Assembly: GCA_014549065.1 (NCBI GenBank)
Contig: JACDOX010000152.1
Coordinates: forward strand, 627,989 to 691,988
DNA length: 64,000 nucleotides
Direction of reading: 5' to 3'
From: Cardinalis cardinalis
Lineage: Eukaryota; Chordata; Aves; Passeriformes; Cardinalidae
The translations under genes and the position numbers were made by a program. Every line of letters starts with the position of its first letter. The stretch's first letter is position 1. This document shows positions 1 through 11,519 of the stretch, piece after piece. The notes beneath the pieces were generated by a model. That model searched no databases. It was given only the letters and a program-made list of their open reading frames with translations, and was not told the origin of the DNA.

Positions 1-3000
1 TAGGGAAACAGCTGCTGACGTGTAGTGGGTTTGTGTCTCCACTGGTGGAACTCTCTGGTGGCTGGTTGGGCTCCTGACATGATGTCCTTGTTTTGCACTG
101 TACTGCATATGGGCATGATAACCTTGATCAATTTGTCTGCCTGGAGGTTCAAGTTCATTTCTCATCCCTTATGTAGGTTCTTGGTGTCTGCCCTGGGCAC
201 ATGGGATTTCTGGGCTGTTTTGTCCTTGAGAAAATAGAAATAATGCTCATCCCCAGGAGTGCCCTGAGCCATAAATTGCTAATATTGATAATGTCAGTAG
301 TAATCCTTGCAGGGAGGAGGTTGTGTAACTGGGTTTTTGATTTGGAAGAGAGAAAAAAGGGTCATTATGAGATTGTACCTTTTGGGCAGGAGATAGAGGG
401 CATTTACTGCTATCTGTGGTGGTGAAGTTATAGTGAAGACACCTGCACCCCACCAATACCTTTGTGAGCACCATGAAGAACACAAGCCTGTAATACTTAT
501 ATTCTAGCTTAGTGCTTTTATTTTGTTATGTATTTTCCATGCGGTGAAGAAGCTCAAAATACAGTGGAGGTACAGAGAAATGTTTGTTTTTCTCGTGTAG
601 TAAAGGACTGAAAAGTCATGTTAGGGTTTTTGTAAGCAGTCATTGTTTAGTACGTTGCACTTGAAGGGCAGGAGTAAACTGAGAGAGTGGGGAAATTAGT
701 GTCTACTCGTGCTGTCTCATGAAGGTAATTCCTGCTGTGATTTTTTAGAGGGAGACTAGAGCATTCTGTCCCACCAGAAGCTGAGCACATGTACATACAA
801 ACATGGGCAGAAATGTGTCTACACAAATATATNGCTTTTAATGGCTGAGCCAGCAGTATGTGAGCTGACATCAGTGATGCAGACATGTGCATGTGCAGGG
901 CAGGAATAGTCTGTTTGCTGAGGAGTACTGCCCCAAACACTGTTATTCTTCCATTGTTGCTCACTCCAGTCTACAAAACCATGATTTTGGTGAAAATCCT
1001 TCAAGGTACATCCTATGGAGAACAGCTGCTGTTTCTCTCCTTGCTCTTCCAGGATTGTCTTCCGCTGCTCAACCAAAAGTAGCCCAAGCCTAAAGGCACT
1101 TGCTGCTTATAGGAAAAACTGGGATCTCCCAGGTAGGAGCAGAATGAGAATTATGTTGTGCTATGTATCAACTCCCCTTTCTACAGCCAATTTGCAGCCT
1201 GTGGGTCTCTGTGGTAAACAAACCTCAGCTGTATTTATGGCTGGGGCTAAAAGCATCATAAATGCCACCAATATCATGTCAAAGTATTGTGTCAGGGAAA
1301 TCACCCAGTTGCTGCTCCATATGCTCTCCTTCCACTGACCTCCCAGCCTGGATCACTACAATTATTGTAGATCCAATTATCTGGCAGAAGATGGCCCCTT
1401 GCTACAGGTAGGGAAACATGTGTCAATCCTAATTAGATCCTGTTCCTGGGGGTCAAACACTAGAATTGGATCTGATTAGCACAGTGAGGAGACTTGGGAT
1501 CAAATCTGTGGCATTTTTGCAAGAGAAGATTTTGCTCTTTGCGTTGACAGTTTCAAGACAAGTACATTCACTACTCTGAGCGAGTGAGCTGTAAAATCTC
1601 AAAAGGACGCACCACTGAAGTAAAAGTTCCCTGGGAACCATCTGTACGTGTGTCTTCACCCAGCTTCTTGTCGCTGGCCTCNCTGGGGACTAAATGCTCT
1701 TCTTTGAGGGAATGAAGGAAAGAACTGATGCCTGAAGGTATGAGATGCTCCGTTGAAATAGCCCAATAAATTGAGGAGGTCAGCTTCTCAAATGGCTATG
1801 CTTTGCTACTGTTTACTTTAGCACAGGGGCAGCAAAGTCACAATGAATGTATAGAGCAAGACAGCCAGTGCTGAGGATCTGCCGCCTTCCCTGTGCATGC
1901 GCTGTAGAAGGGTTTCCCTGGGATTAGCTCTCATCTGGTTCCCATGGACTGAGTGCCTGGTGTAGTGCCTGGAATGCATTAAATGTATATCTTCCAGCTT
2001 TCGTTTCATCTGAATGGATCTCTGCTTTGCACACCATGAAAATAGCTCATAGTTTGAATCAAAGTGCTATAGTCGTACACATTCCTAATTCAAACTGAAA
2101 TGAGAGGACAGATGCATCCTTCCATCCATCCAATACTGAGTGACTGGCATTAGCCACATCGTTATTACCTGCAAGAACCTGCATAACCCCACCTAGCCCC
2201 ACCCCCACCAGCTTGGGAATACTGTCTTTCCCCACAGCTGCAAAGCCTAAGAGTCCATAATTCCTCTTTTCCCACAATAATTTGCACATAAACAGCCAGC
2301 AGTCACAATGTAGCCTTTTTTCCCTAGCATCGGCTAAGTAATAGTGACACACTCCCTACTGTCATTGAGTTTTGCTAATTTTAGCACAGATGTATTTCTT
2401 ATTTCTTTGGGAGAGCCATAAAACCTTCTTCCAGCTTTATGTTTTATTCCTCTTCGAAGCCCAAACAAATTAGCAAAGTTGAGAACTTTATTTTCAGAGT
2501 TCATTAAGCCCTTAACAGTAAATCCTTTTCTCACATTCCAGATGTTGTGGTTTCCTTGACCTCAGTTTATATTTCCTTCTGATGTGAACAAGCCAACGTC
2601 TTATTCCAGCCTTACCAATTTCTTTGGAGAACTGAGCAAAGGGGGATGCATGCAGCCTTCTGAAAGGTTTTCAGAGAGACAGAATGAAAAAAATCTTACT
2701 GTGGTACCAGCCTGAGCCCAAGGCTTCATCTGTAGCCACTAGACATTGCCTCCACTGCTTAATGCCTGACCTCTGCAGAGTTATTTTTATATATCGAATG
2801 CAATTTTACTGATATATTTTTCATCCCTTTCCTTTTCACTTGAGTACTTCACATTTCAGAGGTAGTGCTCACCTGCACTTTGGATATGTCAAAAGCATGT
2901 CCCTTGAATAAATTAAATGTTTTGTTTTGGCAACACGTTGAGATCTGCACAAGTCCTTCTTTTCTGCTTTGATTCTCCAGAGCATTTTGGACATGCTGAA

Positions 3001-3640
3001 ATTTAGCAGTTTGGGGAGTCCCCTGGATTTGAGCAGTGTCAATTATGCATCACATGCATTAATTAAACACCCAAATATATCTATTCTCTTCCAGCCACCA
3101 GTGAATCATTTTAAATGTAGTTTGTACCTTTTCATCCTCTTCAAATGTTGCATTTTTGAAGACAAGCACCTGCAAGCCTTTTAGGAGGTGTTACTCCTGC
3201 TGTTACTGACATTTTAATAAATGCAGAAATAAATGCTCCCCACCAAATTGTCTAACGTCAACACTTACCTCATCGAAAGAAGTGAGTCAGTTTGAACAGA
3301 ATTTATAACATGTGCCATAGCTATGCCTGCCTGATGTGAAGCGCATCCAGTTTTGTGCCCATTTTTCCTGTTTTCTTTGAAACCATAGTAACTATCAGGC
3401 TGCGTTCATAAATATTACAATGAATATTCGTCTTTGTGCACTTGTGTGGGGAAACATATGAAAAATGGATCAAAGACAACAATTCATAAAGGGGGGTGGA
3501 GGGTGGGAAAAAAACCTTCCTCATGGTATGTGAGTCTGCCTTCCATGTAAGTGTAGGTTCTCACTCTTGCCAACAAACATTTTATGCTGGGATAAGACAA
3601 GTACACTAACAGAGGGTAATGTCCAGAGCCAAGAGAGCCA
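1..3640. other. Upstream non-coding DNA, nothing recognised
   Basis: Unique-looking, AT-moderate intergenic sequence. Reading frames on both strands are short and show no recognisable protein family, codon bias or splice structure. I see no tRNA, rRNA or recognisable transposon. An AT-rich stretch around 2880-3240 has several TAAT cores but is otherwise unremarkable. Confidence 0.6.
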
Positions 3641-3642
3641 CT

Positions 3643-3684
3643 GGTATTTGGTGATTTCTTGCTTAAGAGAAATCACCAAATACC
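3643..3684. repeat. Perfect inverted repeat (17-bp arms, 8-base loop)
   Basis: The left arm at 3643-3659 (GGTATTTGGTGATTTCT) is the exact reverse complement of the right arm at 3668-3684. The loop is TGCTTAAG. Pairing stops immediately outside the arms. No target-site duplication or longer terminal repeat is visible, so it is not an obvious MITE. It could be a template-switch mutation product or a small structured RNA; the sequence does not decide this. Confidence 0.9.
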
Positions 3685-3689
3685 TCAAG

Positions 3690-6600
3690 GCATCGCTAAA
3701 TGTGACTGACAAGATGCTGCTTTGTTCTCTGCAGATAAGCATTTCTAGGAAGAGAGAACCTTGTTTGGCATTTCAGCCAGCTGCTGGGAGATTGAGTATC
3801 TGTTAGCTGAAATAAGTGGGGGAGACATGGAGGGGATGAAGGGGAGATGTTTAAATGTAGCTGAAGCTTTCAAAGGACTCCATAAAGGAAAGACAGAGCT
3901 CATTTTTTTGAGAGGCTTTGGCATCATTTATTTGGCCTTGGATCTTTCTGTCTGCCCTAGAGAATAATATTCTTCCTCTGGGGACTGTAGGAAAGCTGAA
4001 GATATTTACACATTGAAACTGCTGTGTTTGCAGAACTGGTGGGTAGCATTTCAGTTTTTCTTTTTACAAAATGATGTATTTTTATGGTTCTTATAGACAA
4101 AAATCTCCCACCTTTAAGTTATCCATTTATTTTAACAGTCCAGTGTATTGGCCTGCTGGTATGTTATCCTTTTTTTGAAAGCAGCCTCATGTAAAGAATA
4201 TATCCAGACAGGACCGTCAGGGAGACAGGTTATGAACTTTGTCTCAGCTTGGTGAAATCATNTAGTTCTTCAGTTTGAGAATAGTGAAGGACAGAAGAAA
4301 TTTCAGAGGTGTAAGNTTTTTCTGGATAGTAAACAGTTAAACCCCATAGCTGGGATTTACAGGTTTAAGAAGATACCAGAATTTGGCCAGAATTATCTTG
4401 AAAGCAAGTCAGCTTTCTACTACTACTTGTTGATGGAGAAATCACAAAAGGTTTTTTTCTCTTTTGTTTGGTTGGTTTGGCTTGAGTTTTCTGGGGGGTT
4501 GTTTTTTTCTGTTTTTGTTTTTGATGTTTTGTTTTGGTGNTTTTTTAAGGAGGCAAAGCACATAGAGGTGGGTTCATGTCACCACTTCTGTTCTTTGTGT
4601 CTGAGAAAACCAAGCATTGTAGATTTTTGCCAGGTTTCTTTCAGGGCTGCATCACCTTCTCAGTTTCACCACTGGAAAGCCAGAATAATTTTGTTATTTC
4701 TTTACTTAACAGACATGGGTCTGGTCCCCTCTACACCAAATCAGGCAGAAACCTTGTCCTGCTGACACAGTCCCATGGTGAAGCGTATGTAAGGTATATT
4801 ATGTGTCAGGGTCTAAAATCAGGAACCACAGTCCCCAGCATCATAGTGATAAAAAATGTTTGGTTTGTTTTATTTGTCTTCTCTGAATAATGCTTTGAGG
4901 TTTCCATCCAAACCCAAAAGTACTGAAACTTATTGGGCATAAGAGTGGCTTAGGATTGGAGAGGACTTGCTTTCTGATAGCTTGAACACAGCTACTGAAG
5001 AGCTCTGAGTAGTCCTGGAAAAGATGCTGTCAGGATATCAACAAGGACAAATATTGGTGTTGAGTCTGGAAAACCCAGATCACTTCATTTTACTTTTCCA
5101 CTTACCTTTTTGCAGGCACAGACACCTGTTTTGTGAGAAATACAGTTTTTTTCCCAAAAAGCCCTGAGGTGCACCTGTGCATTGGGGTGAGGTCATGGTT
5201 GGGGTGAGACAGCCATAGGTTACAGCTGAGATGAGGAGTGGCAAAGAAATATGTGTATGTTTTCAGGACCCACCCAGAAATGCTGAGGGGCAAGTTTAAG
5301 AGTGGGATGGCAATTTGGGGTGGGAGGTGGGAGAACTGGTGTGAGAGCCTGAGGCTGTTTCCCTCCTCCNAAGAATTTCTCAGTGTTGGAACCTGCAGCT
5401 GGAGAAAGACCCAGCTTTAATTGGCACTTTTAGGTTTCTCTTGCATTAGAAATTCTGCTGGATGATCAGGCATTTCAGATATTAGAGGCAAAATTGTGCC
5501 AGAGCTGGAGATAAAACTGACAATATTTGGTAGCTCTTTTTTTCCCCCCAATAGATATGTTCCATATTTGAAGGTTTTGTTATCAAATAAATTTGGGGGA
5601 TCTTTTTTTCCCTGCTTGCAGACAAAAAAATATGTGTTTGTCTTAGAATATATATGAGTTGTTCTTTCTGATTTTTNAAAAAAAAATTAATTATCACATT
5701 TCACTGAAAAAATTGCAAACAAGCTGCGCTTCCAGAGTCTTGACAACTAGTGCCTCTGAGCCCCTGGTTCTGCTAATGACTAGTAGTGCTAATCCAGCCT
5801 GTTGGCATTTCAGACACCAAACCTGGACTTCTTGGTGAATGCAAAAATGTGCTTTAAGGGAAGAAAATTTAAGAGTTTATTCCCACATCCTGGAAAATAG
5901 ACATACAGTGTCAGGACATGGCTCCTTCCCTGCTATGAAGCAAAATAGGGCTGGCCAAAGGGTTTGCTCTTGGGCTCTTGTCAGACCTGTGTCTCAGGTG
6001 GAGTTGGGCTTGCCCAAGAGCTGCTGGGAGAGCCAACCCTGCTGTGATAGCTGTGGGTGCCCATATCAAGTCTCTGGGTCACTGTGCTCTGCAGCTTAGC
6101 AGAGGACCCAAAAAGTACAACTGGATTTTGTCGGTCATGAGCCATTCAAAGAGCAGCCATTCCCTTTGGCTCTTCTTGGCAGCAGGGTAAGTGATTCACA
6201 TGATTAGGAGGTTTGGGTACTCTTGCGGTAGTGCTTTCCACATCCTGGTTGGTCCACTGCTGCCTTCCCAGGAGCTTTCCACGAGCTGCAATTGCTATTG
6301 TGTTGTGTGGCATCATCTTTGAGAACGTGCCCGTGGAACAGAATGTAAGCAAGGGCAACTGGTGGCACTTNGAGACACGTTTAATCTGGCAATTTCCCAG
6401 TTCAGGAAAGGAGATGTGGAGAAATGAAGGAAATTCAAAGCCTTTGAATCTGGGCTTCCCTGTGCAGTGACAAGGAGCACAAGGCATGTGTGGAAATTGC
6501 TGTTGGGCGTCAGAGAAGCAGGGTGTCTTCAGGAAGAATATACAGGATATATCAGTTTTCCATGCCTCCAGAGCTTTGAGGTTGGGAATGGACTGAGCCT

Positions 6601-8090
6601 TAGGCGGTTTAATGAGTGTGCAGAGTGAAGGATGGGAAAGAGTGGAAAGAGAGGAGTAATCATGCAAGAAAAGGGGCAGGTGACTATGTGGCAGAGAGGT
6701 TTTCTTCCTCTTGGCTCTTCCACATGATTCCCAGGAAGGCACATCATACACAGTTGAAAGGAAAGACAGACACCAAGGAAGTATATTTTAAAAGATATCA
6801 ACTAATCTTGGCATCAGGACGGGATACTGAAAAGAAATAGGAGTTTTTTCTTGTGAATTAAAATATTTCTGACTAAAGAAATGTTTCACAAAGGAAGATC
6901 ACAGACTTCTCTTTCGAGCCAGCATTTAACTAGACAACATGGGTCTGCAAATAAATCCAGTTGTTCTTTTGATATCTCTGAATCCTTGTTTTTTTCCCCC
7001 TTCCCCCATTGTATTCAGTCAGCTGCAGTGCTTGCCAATATCCTTACTGACCCCCTCGGAGCCTAAAGAGTTCCCCACCCACTCACCTTAGGCAATAAAG
7101 CCTTTTTTTAGGTGTGGAGCTTACGACTCTTAGCTCACACCACTGGATTAACAGCGTCTGGAGCCCTGGAACATTTTAAAGAGTTATCCAAATGTTCATC
7201 ACTAAAGAAAACTAACTCATCAAAGTTGCTCTTGAGTCTTTTTGCTCAAACAGGGAAGGTGTTATCAGGATAAGGGGTCGTTTAGCTCATAGGCTGGGGA
7301 GATACAATAAATAATCTTTCTGTAAAGGCAGAGTCCACTTCTTGGTGTTTGTAGCATCGAGTGACATGCCTAAGTTTTGCAGCCGCAACTGGAGGAAGCA
7401 AGCAGTGTTCATGGAGTGTCAGATAATCCACTGTGACATATGATCCAAAAACATAAGGCTGACGAATATTCCTGGCACTGTATGCCGGTGCTGAGAGCAG
7501 ATTATGGGTTTTTAAATGTTTGATGTTCTTTCAACAGTTAAAAGCCATTTTGGGCAACAGATAGCTCTGAAGATATTTTAAATAATATTTTTTTTACCAC
7601 TGGGTCTCATCAGTGTTTCATTTTAAGAAGCAGCATCACAGAAAGCAGAGGGCTCTCTAAGGACCTAGCTCTGATCTCACTTACCCCTATTTATATCTGG
7701 AGTAACTCGTCTGAAACAAATGGAATTTAGTCCTGCATTAGGCAAGTGTAACCGAGAGCAGAATATAACAGGCTCCTCTGTTTGGTGTTTTCTGTACCTT
7801 TCTCCTGCAAACTACTTTCACAGGTTAGGATGTTTCTGTGGCAAGGGGAAGCCTGAGCATCTGGGTTTTAGGGCATGGATGGACACAACTTCCAGCGACT
7901 GGCTCAAGGGAGAGAACTTAGCCAGCAAAAAGCCCTGAGTCTGTGGGCTCCAACAGGGAGCAAGAAGTCCCACCAAAATCCTTGGGGACTTAAGGATTTT
8001 CCTTAGAACAGTTTATAGAACCAAAACTTGTATGCATTAATTAAAAAGCCCCTATTATTATTTCTATATCCATATATTAGTCTATATGTA
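3690..8090. other. Upstream non-coding DNA
   Basis: No gene is recognised. There are short T-rich runs near 4450-4545. A block around 7080-7500 is low in simple repeats and has a balanced, complex composition resembling conserved non-coding DNA, but nothing in it can be named. The 201-residue minus-strand frame at 6146-6751 is low complexity in character, contains an N, and is treated as chance. Confidence 0.5.
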
Positions 8091-8094
8091 AGTG

Positions 8095-8393
8095 TATAAG
8101 TGAAACCAACATGCACCATGGTAGGAAACACTGATTCTAATAACCCTTAGACATCCAGCCCTGAGTTTGTATTTACCATCTTTCCTTACCTGGGTATGCT
8201 TTCAGAAGCAGAATCTGTATAGATGATTTTAAAAAAACAACCTGCTTGTAGTTATTGTTATTGTTGTTGTTGTTGTTGTTATATAAGTGAAACCCATTTA
8301 CACAGTGGTAGGAAATACTGATTCTGTTGACCCATAGCCAGACAGAGCTGGGGTTATATTTATTCCTTCCAGTCCTGTGTATGTACTACAAGC
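8095..8393. repeat. Diverged local duplication of about 110 bp
   Basis: The segment from 8095 (TATAAGTGAAACC, then TGGTAGGAAACACTGATTCT) recurs from 8282 (TATAAGTGAAACC, then TGGTAGGAAATACTGATTCT) at an offset of 187 bases. The remainder of each copy aligns with substitutions and small indels up to about 8207 and 8393. A (TTG)n tract separates the copies. This is an old tandem duplication of unique sequence; no transposon hallmark is seen. Confidence 0.75.
8251..8281. repeat. (GTT)n microsatellite
   Basis: About ten GTT/ATT-like trinucleotide units, with pure GTT in the second half. It sits between the two copies of the local duplication and may have helped to generate it. Confidence 0.9.
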
Positions 8394-8399
8394 TATGTG

Positions 8400-11300
8400 G
8401 CTCTGCAGAGCTCTCTCAATCCCATCATTTTCCCCTCTCAGGCAATTGCATTTCCCACTAAATACTATGCTCTGCTTTTCCTGCCCTGCTGGCAGTGCAA
8501 ATGTGCCAATCTCATTCTCGAGCCATGGTTCCTGTTGTGGGATCAAATGTTAGGATTTTAAAAGCTAAAGTTTGATGTGGATGAACAACTGCCTATAAAA
8601 CGCATTAAGCTCTTACCCTGTAATGTATTTAATTTCACACTGACTGATGGTATTGCCCCTGAATGGATTACGGCAGGGGGCTGCCATTGTCCTACTAAAC
8701 CACACTGGTTAAATAATACCTTGGAGTCTAAAGCTGCTCTGGGAGCATTTCATATTGGCTAACATGTGAAATGAATACCTAGCTTTTCTGTGAGCACTTT
8801 NGGTTGGTTTAGGAAAAAAAATTAAATTTAAAAAAAACAACTACATGTTGAGTTGGTTTACATTGCAGGAAAATTTTGCACAGTTGTAGGATGGTTCTCT
8901 CTCTGTGAAACACAGACCAGCAGCTATAAAGGGCCTGGTTCAGAGAAGTACAGGTGCTTGCCTTGGCTCAGCAGGCTGGGAAGGCTCCTGGAGCAAAGCA
9001 GTAGCCCATTACTTCTCAGGAGAGGTCCCCCTAAGCTCATTCCTCGTGGATGTTTGGTGCTTGCAGTGTATTTATTTAAGCAGTGTCTCCTTGACATTAC
9101 TGCCCAAAGGGTCAGAGACTGGAGTGCTGCTCAGGGCTCAAATATGTTAATGTCTCAATGCCATAGTTGAGGGGTATCAGCTTCATTACTGGGCTTTTTT
9201 AATGAATTGGTTTTAGCTTCAAGAGATTTTCCCTGCTAAACAATTTCTGCTTAGTCTGCATTCCCTGCCCCTTATGCTGAGGTTAATCAAGAGCTCCTTC
9301 AATGGAGTTACACCTTCTGTATGCAAAGTCAGGCTTCTGGACTCTACCAATCATTGATGCATGTCCTGCTCTGAATCATGTCATTTTGGGAAAGCCTATG
9401 ATTAACTCTATGAGCAAATGCTTGCCTGTTTCACCCTGCTTCTCATTATGCAAGATAACCTCCAATCAAGGAGTATTTCTCAAGTCCATGCAACTGCAGG
9501 CAAATTCTGTGCTAAGTAATTTTAAAACTATGTGCTTTATCTGCGGAAGTATATTTACATGTATATATAAATATGAGGATGTATAAAATATAGAAAGAGA
9601 GAGGTCTGTAACATCCACAATGAATGTGTGGTTAGGGATGCGATTATCTGCAGTGTGCTGAGGCACAAGCCCTAAGCAATTTTGCTTATTGCATTGATTA
9701 AGAAAAATTAAATTATCTTTTCTTTTTTTAAAAAGAGAAGAAACTGTGATAAGAAAAGGATAAGTAGGTATTTAAAGCCCCACTAGTCGTTTGGGTTTTT
9801 TTTTTCCCCTCCTCTCCCCAGACTTCAGTATAGACAGGAAAGAATGCTGGAAGTCATCAGAGGCATGGCTGGGATAGAGAGTGTTAATTCTTCCATATCT
9901 AAGCCTCTTTGTCGAAATTCTCTTTGTCTCTTGCCCCAGGTCATTAAACACTAATCCCATCACTCTTCCTAATCCGCTGCAGTGGAGCCAGAGTTCAGTT
10001 TCCGAAACTGTCTTTGTTGCTTTCCTAATAGACAGCTTGCTCTGGATTTTGGTTGGTTCGGTCACATTTAGGGCTTTCCAGCACAGTTCTTTAATGAAGT
10101 GCCATTAATGAAACTTTTCCTCCTTCATGCAATGTGCACGGGCATCAATTGGTTTAGCGTTAAGTAGGGTAAGGTGCCCAGTCATCTCAGCAGCCTTTGC
10201 AAAATATGACTGTCAAAGGCAAAACCTAGGAAACAAGACCATTGAAGAATATAGCCAGTGAAGTACTCATTTAATTACTAAGGATTTACAAAAGAAAATC
10301 TGTTCTTTGTGGCTTACAAAAGACAACGAGCTCAGAAGAGATAGTAAAAGGTTTGGAACCTATTCTCTTTTCTCCCTCCCCCTCTTCCCAACAAATCCTG
10401 GAAGAGGAAATGTGGCTGAGCAAAGGCATCAAAGCCTATTGTAAACTCTTTCCAACCTGCTGCAGGAGCACTAACTTTCTAAGTGGGAGGTGTTCCACTT
10501 GCTGCTAAAATAAACTTTGAGACCTCTCCTGCCAGGAGATGTGGCCACATTATCCAAATCAATTCTTCTGTGGTAGAAGATTGAGCATTGATCCATTCCT
10601 CTGTGCTGAGAATAAAAGCTGCTTCATAATAAAAATATTTCTGTTAATGGGAGATGTTTGGTGGACTTGTGTTTGGCTGCATGCGTTTCATCTGGTGTAG
10701 TGGATGTCTTGAAGGGAATACTCTGAGGCAGAGAATAGATAGCAAAACTTTACATCTTTATTATGGCAGTGGTGCTGAAATCCTCCCTATTCAGTTCATT
10801 TGCCACAAGCATATGAAGAGAAGCAAGATGTTGAAAACTCCTAAGAAAAGATGTTTATGTCTGGAGCAGGCCCACCTCTACTTTTAAACTGTTGCCAAAA
10901 TGATAGATTCTGTATAGGTTTAAGCATAACCATTACATCTTTGGAAAGCTTTTCTTCTGCAGCTAGGTGCAGGAGTTCCTGAGTTAATTGCACCATCTTT
11001 CCATCAAGTCTTGAGATGTGGATTTGGAGCAACTTCCTTGTTCTCAGTGGGATAGAAAGTTAAAAAAAAAACAAAGACTAAGAGGGTAGGAAAGCTATTC
11101 AAGCTAGCAAATCTGCTGGCTGCATAAAGTCTCTTTGGTAGGTGCTAACATTTTTTCCTGTGATATGAACTATCTGATTACCAGCAAACTTGTGATATGA
11201 AATAAACCACATCTTATTTTACAGCACGCTTTCCATACGTTCTGTTTTACAATGTTCATGTGACATATAAATGAGATCCAGGTTTGATTATTAAACAATT

Positions 11301-11440
11301 TAATTACTCTGTCAAAGTTGATATTATAGTGCCCGGGAACAGAGTGCTCCAAGGGAGGGTGTTCCTTTAAAGGCTCTTTTAACAGCTGGTGGGTCTGTGT
11401 TTGGTTTGTCGAAATCCTATTTTGCTCTATTTCTTGCTTT
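8400..11440. other. Upstream non-coding DNA
   Basis: No gene is recognised. The stretch at 10090-10350 has complex sequence with ATTTAATTAC-type homeodomain sites and no simple repeat, so it may be a conserved element. This cannot be shown without alignment. Confidence 0.5.
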
Positions 11441-11442
11441 TA

Positions 11443-11464
11443 CCTATCTATCTATCTATCTATC

Positions 11465-11519
<55 letters not shown>
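11443..11519. repeat. (CTAT)n tetranucleotide microsatellite
   Basis: About 19 CTAT units with a single ATC interruption near 11463. It is long enough to be polymorphic. The nearby frame that reads as repeated Leu-Ser-Ile-Tyr is a product of the repeat and not a gene. Confidence 0.97.

Noticed and set aside
6146..6751. 201-codon minus-strand frame
   Set aside because: Contains an unresolved base, has no domain and shows no sign of selection that can be seen.
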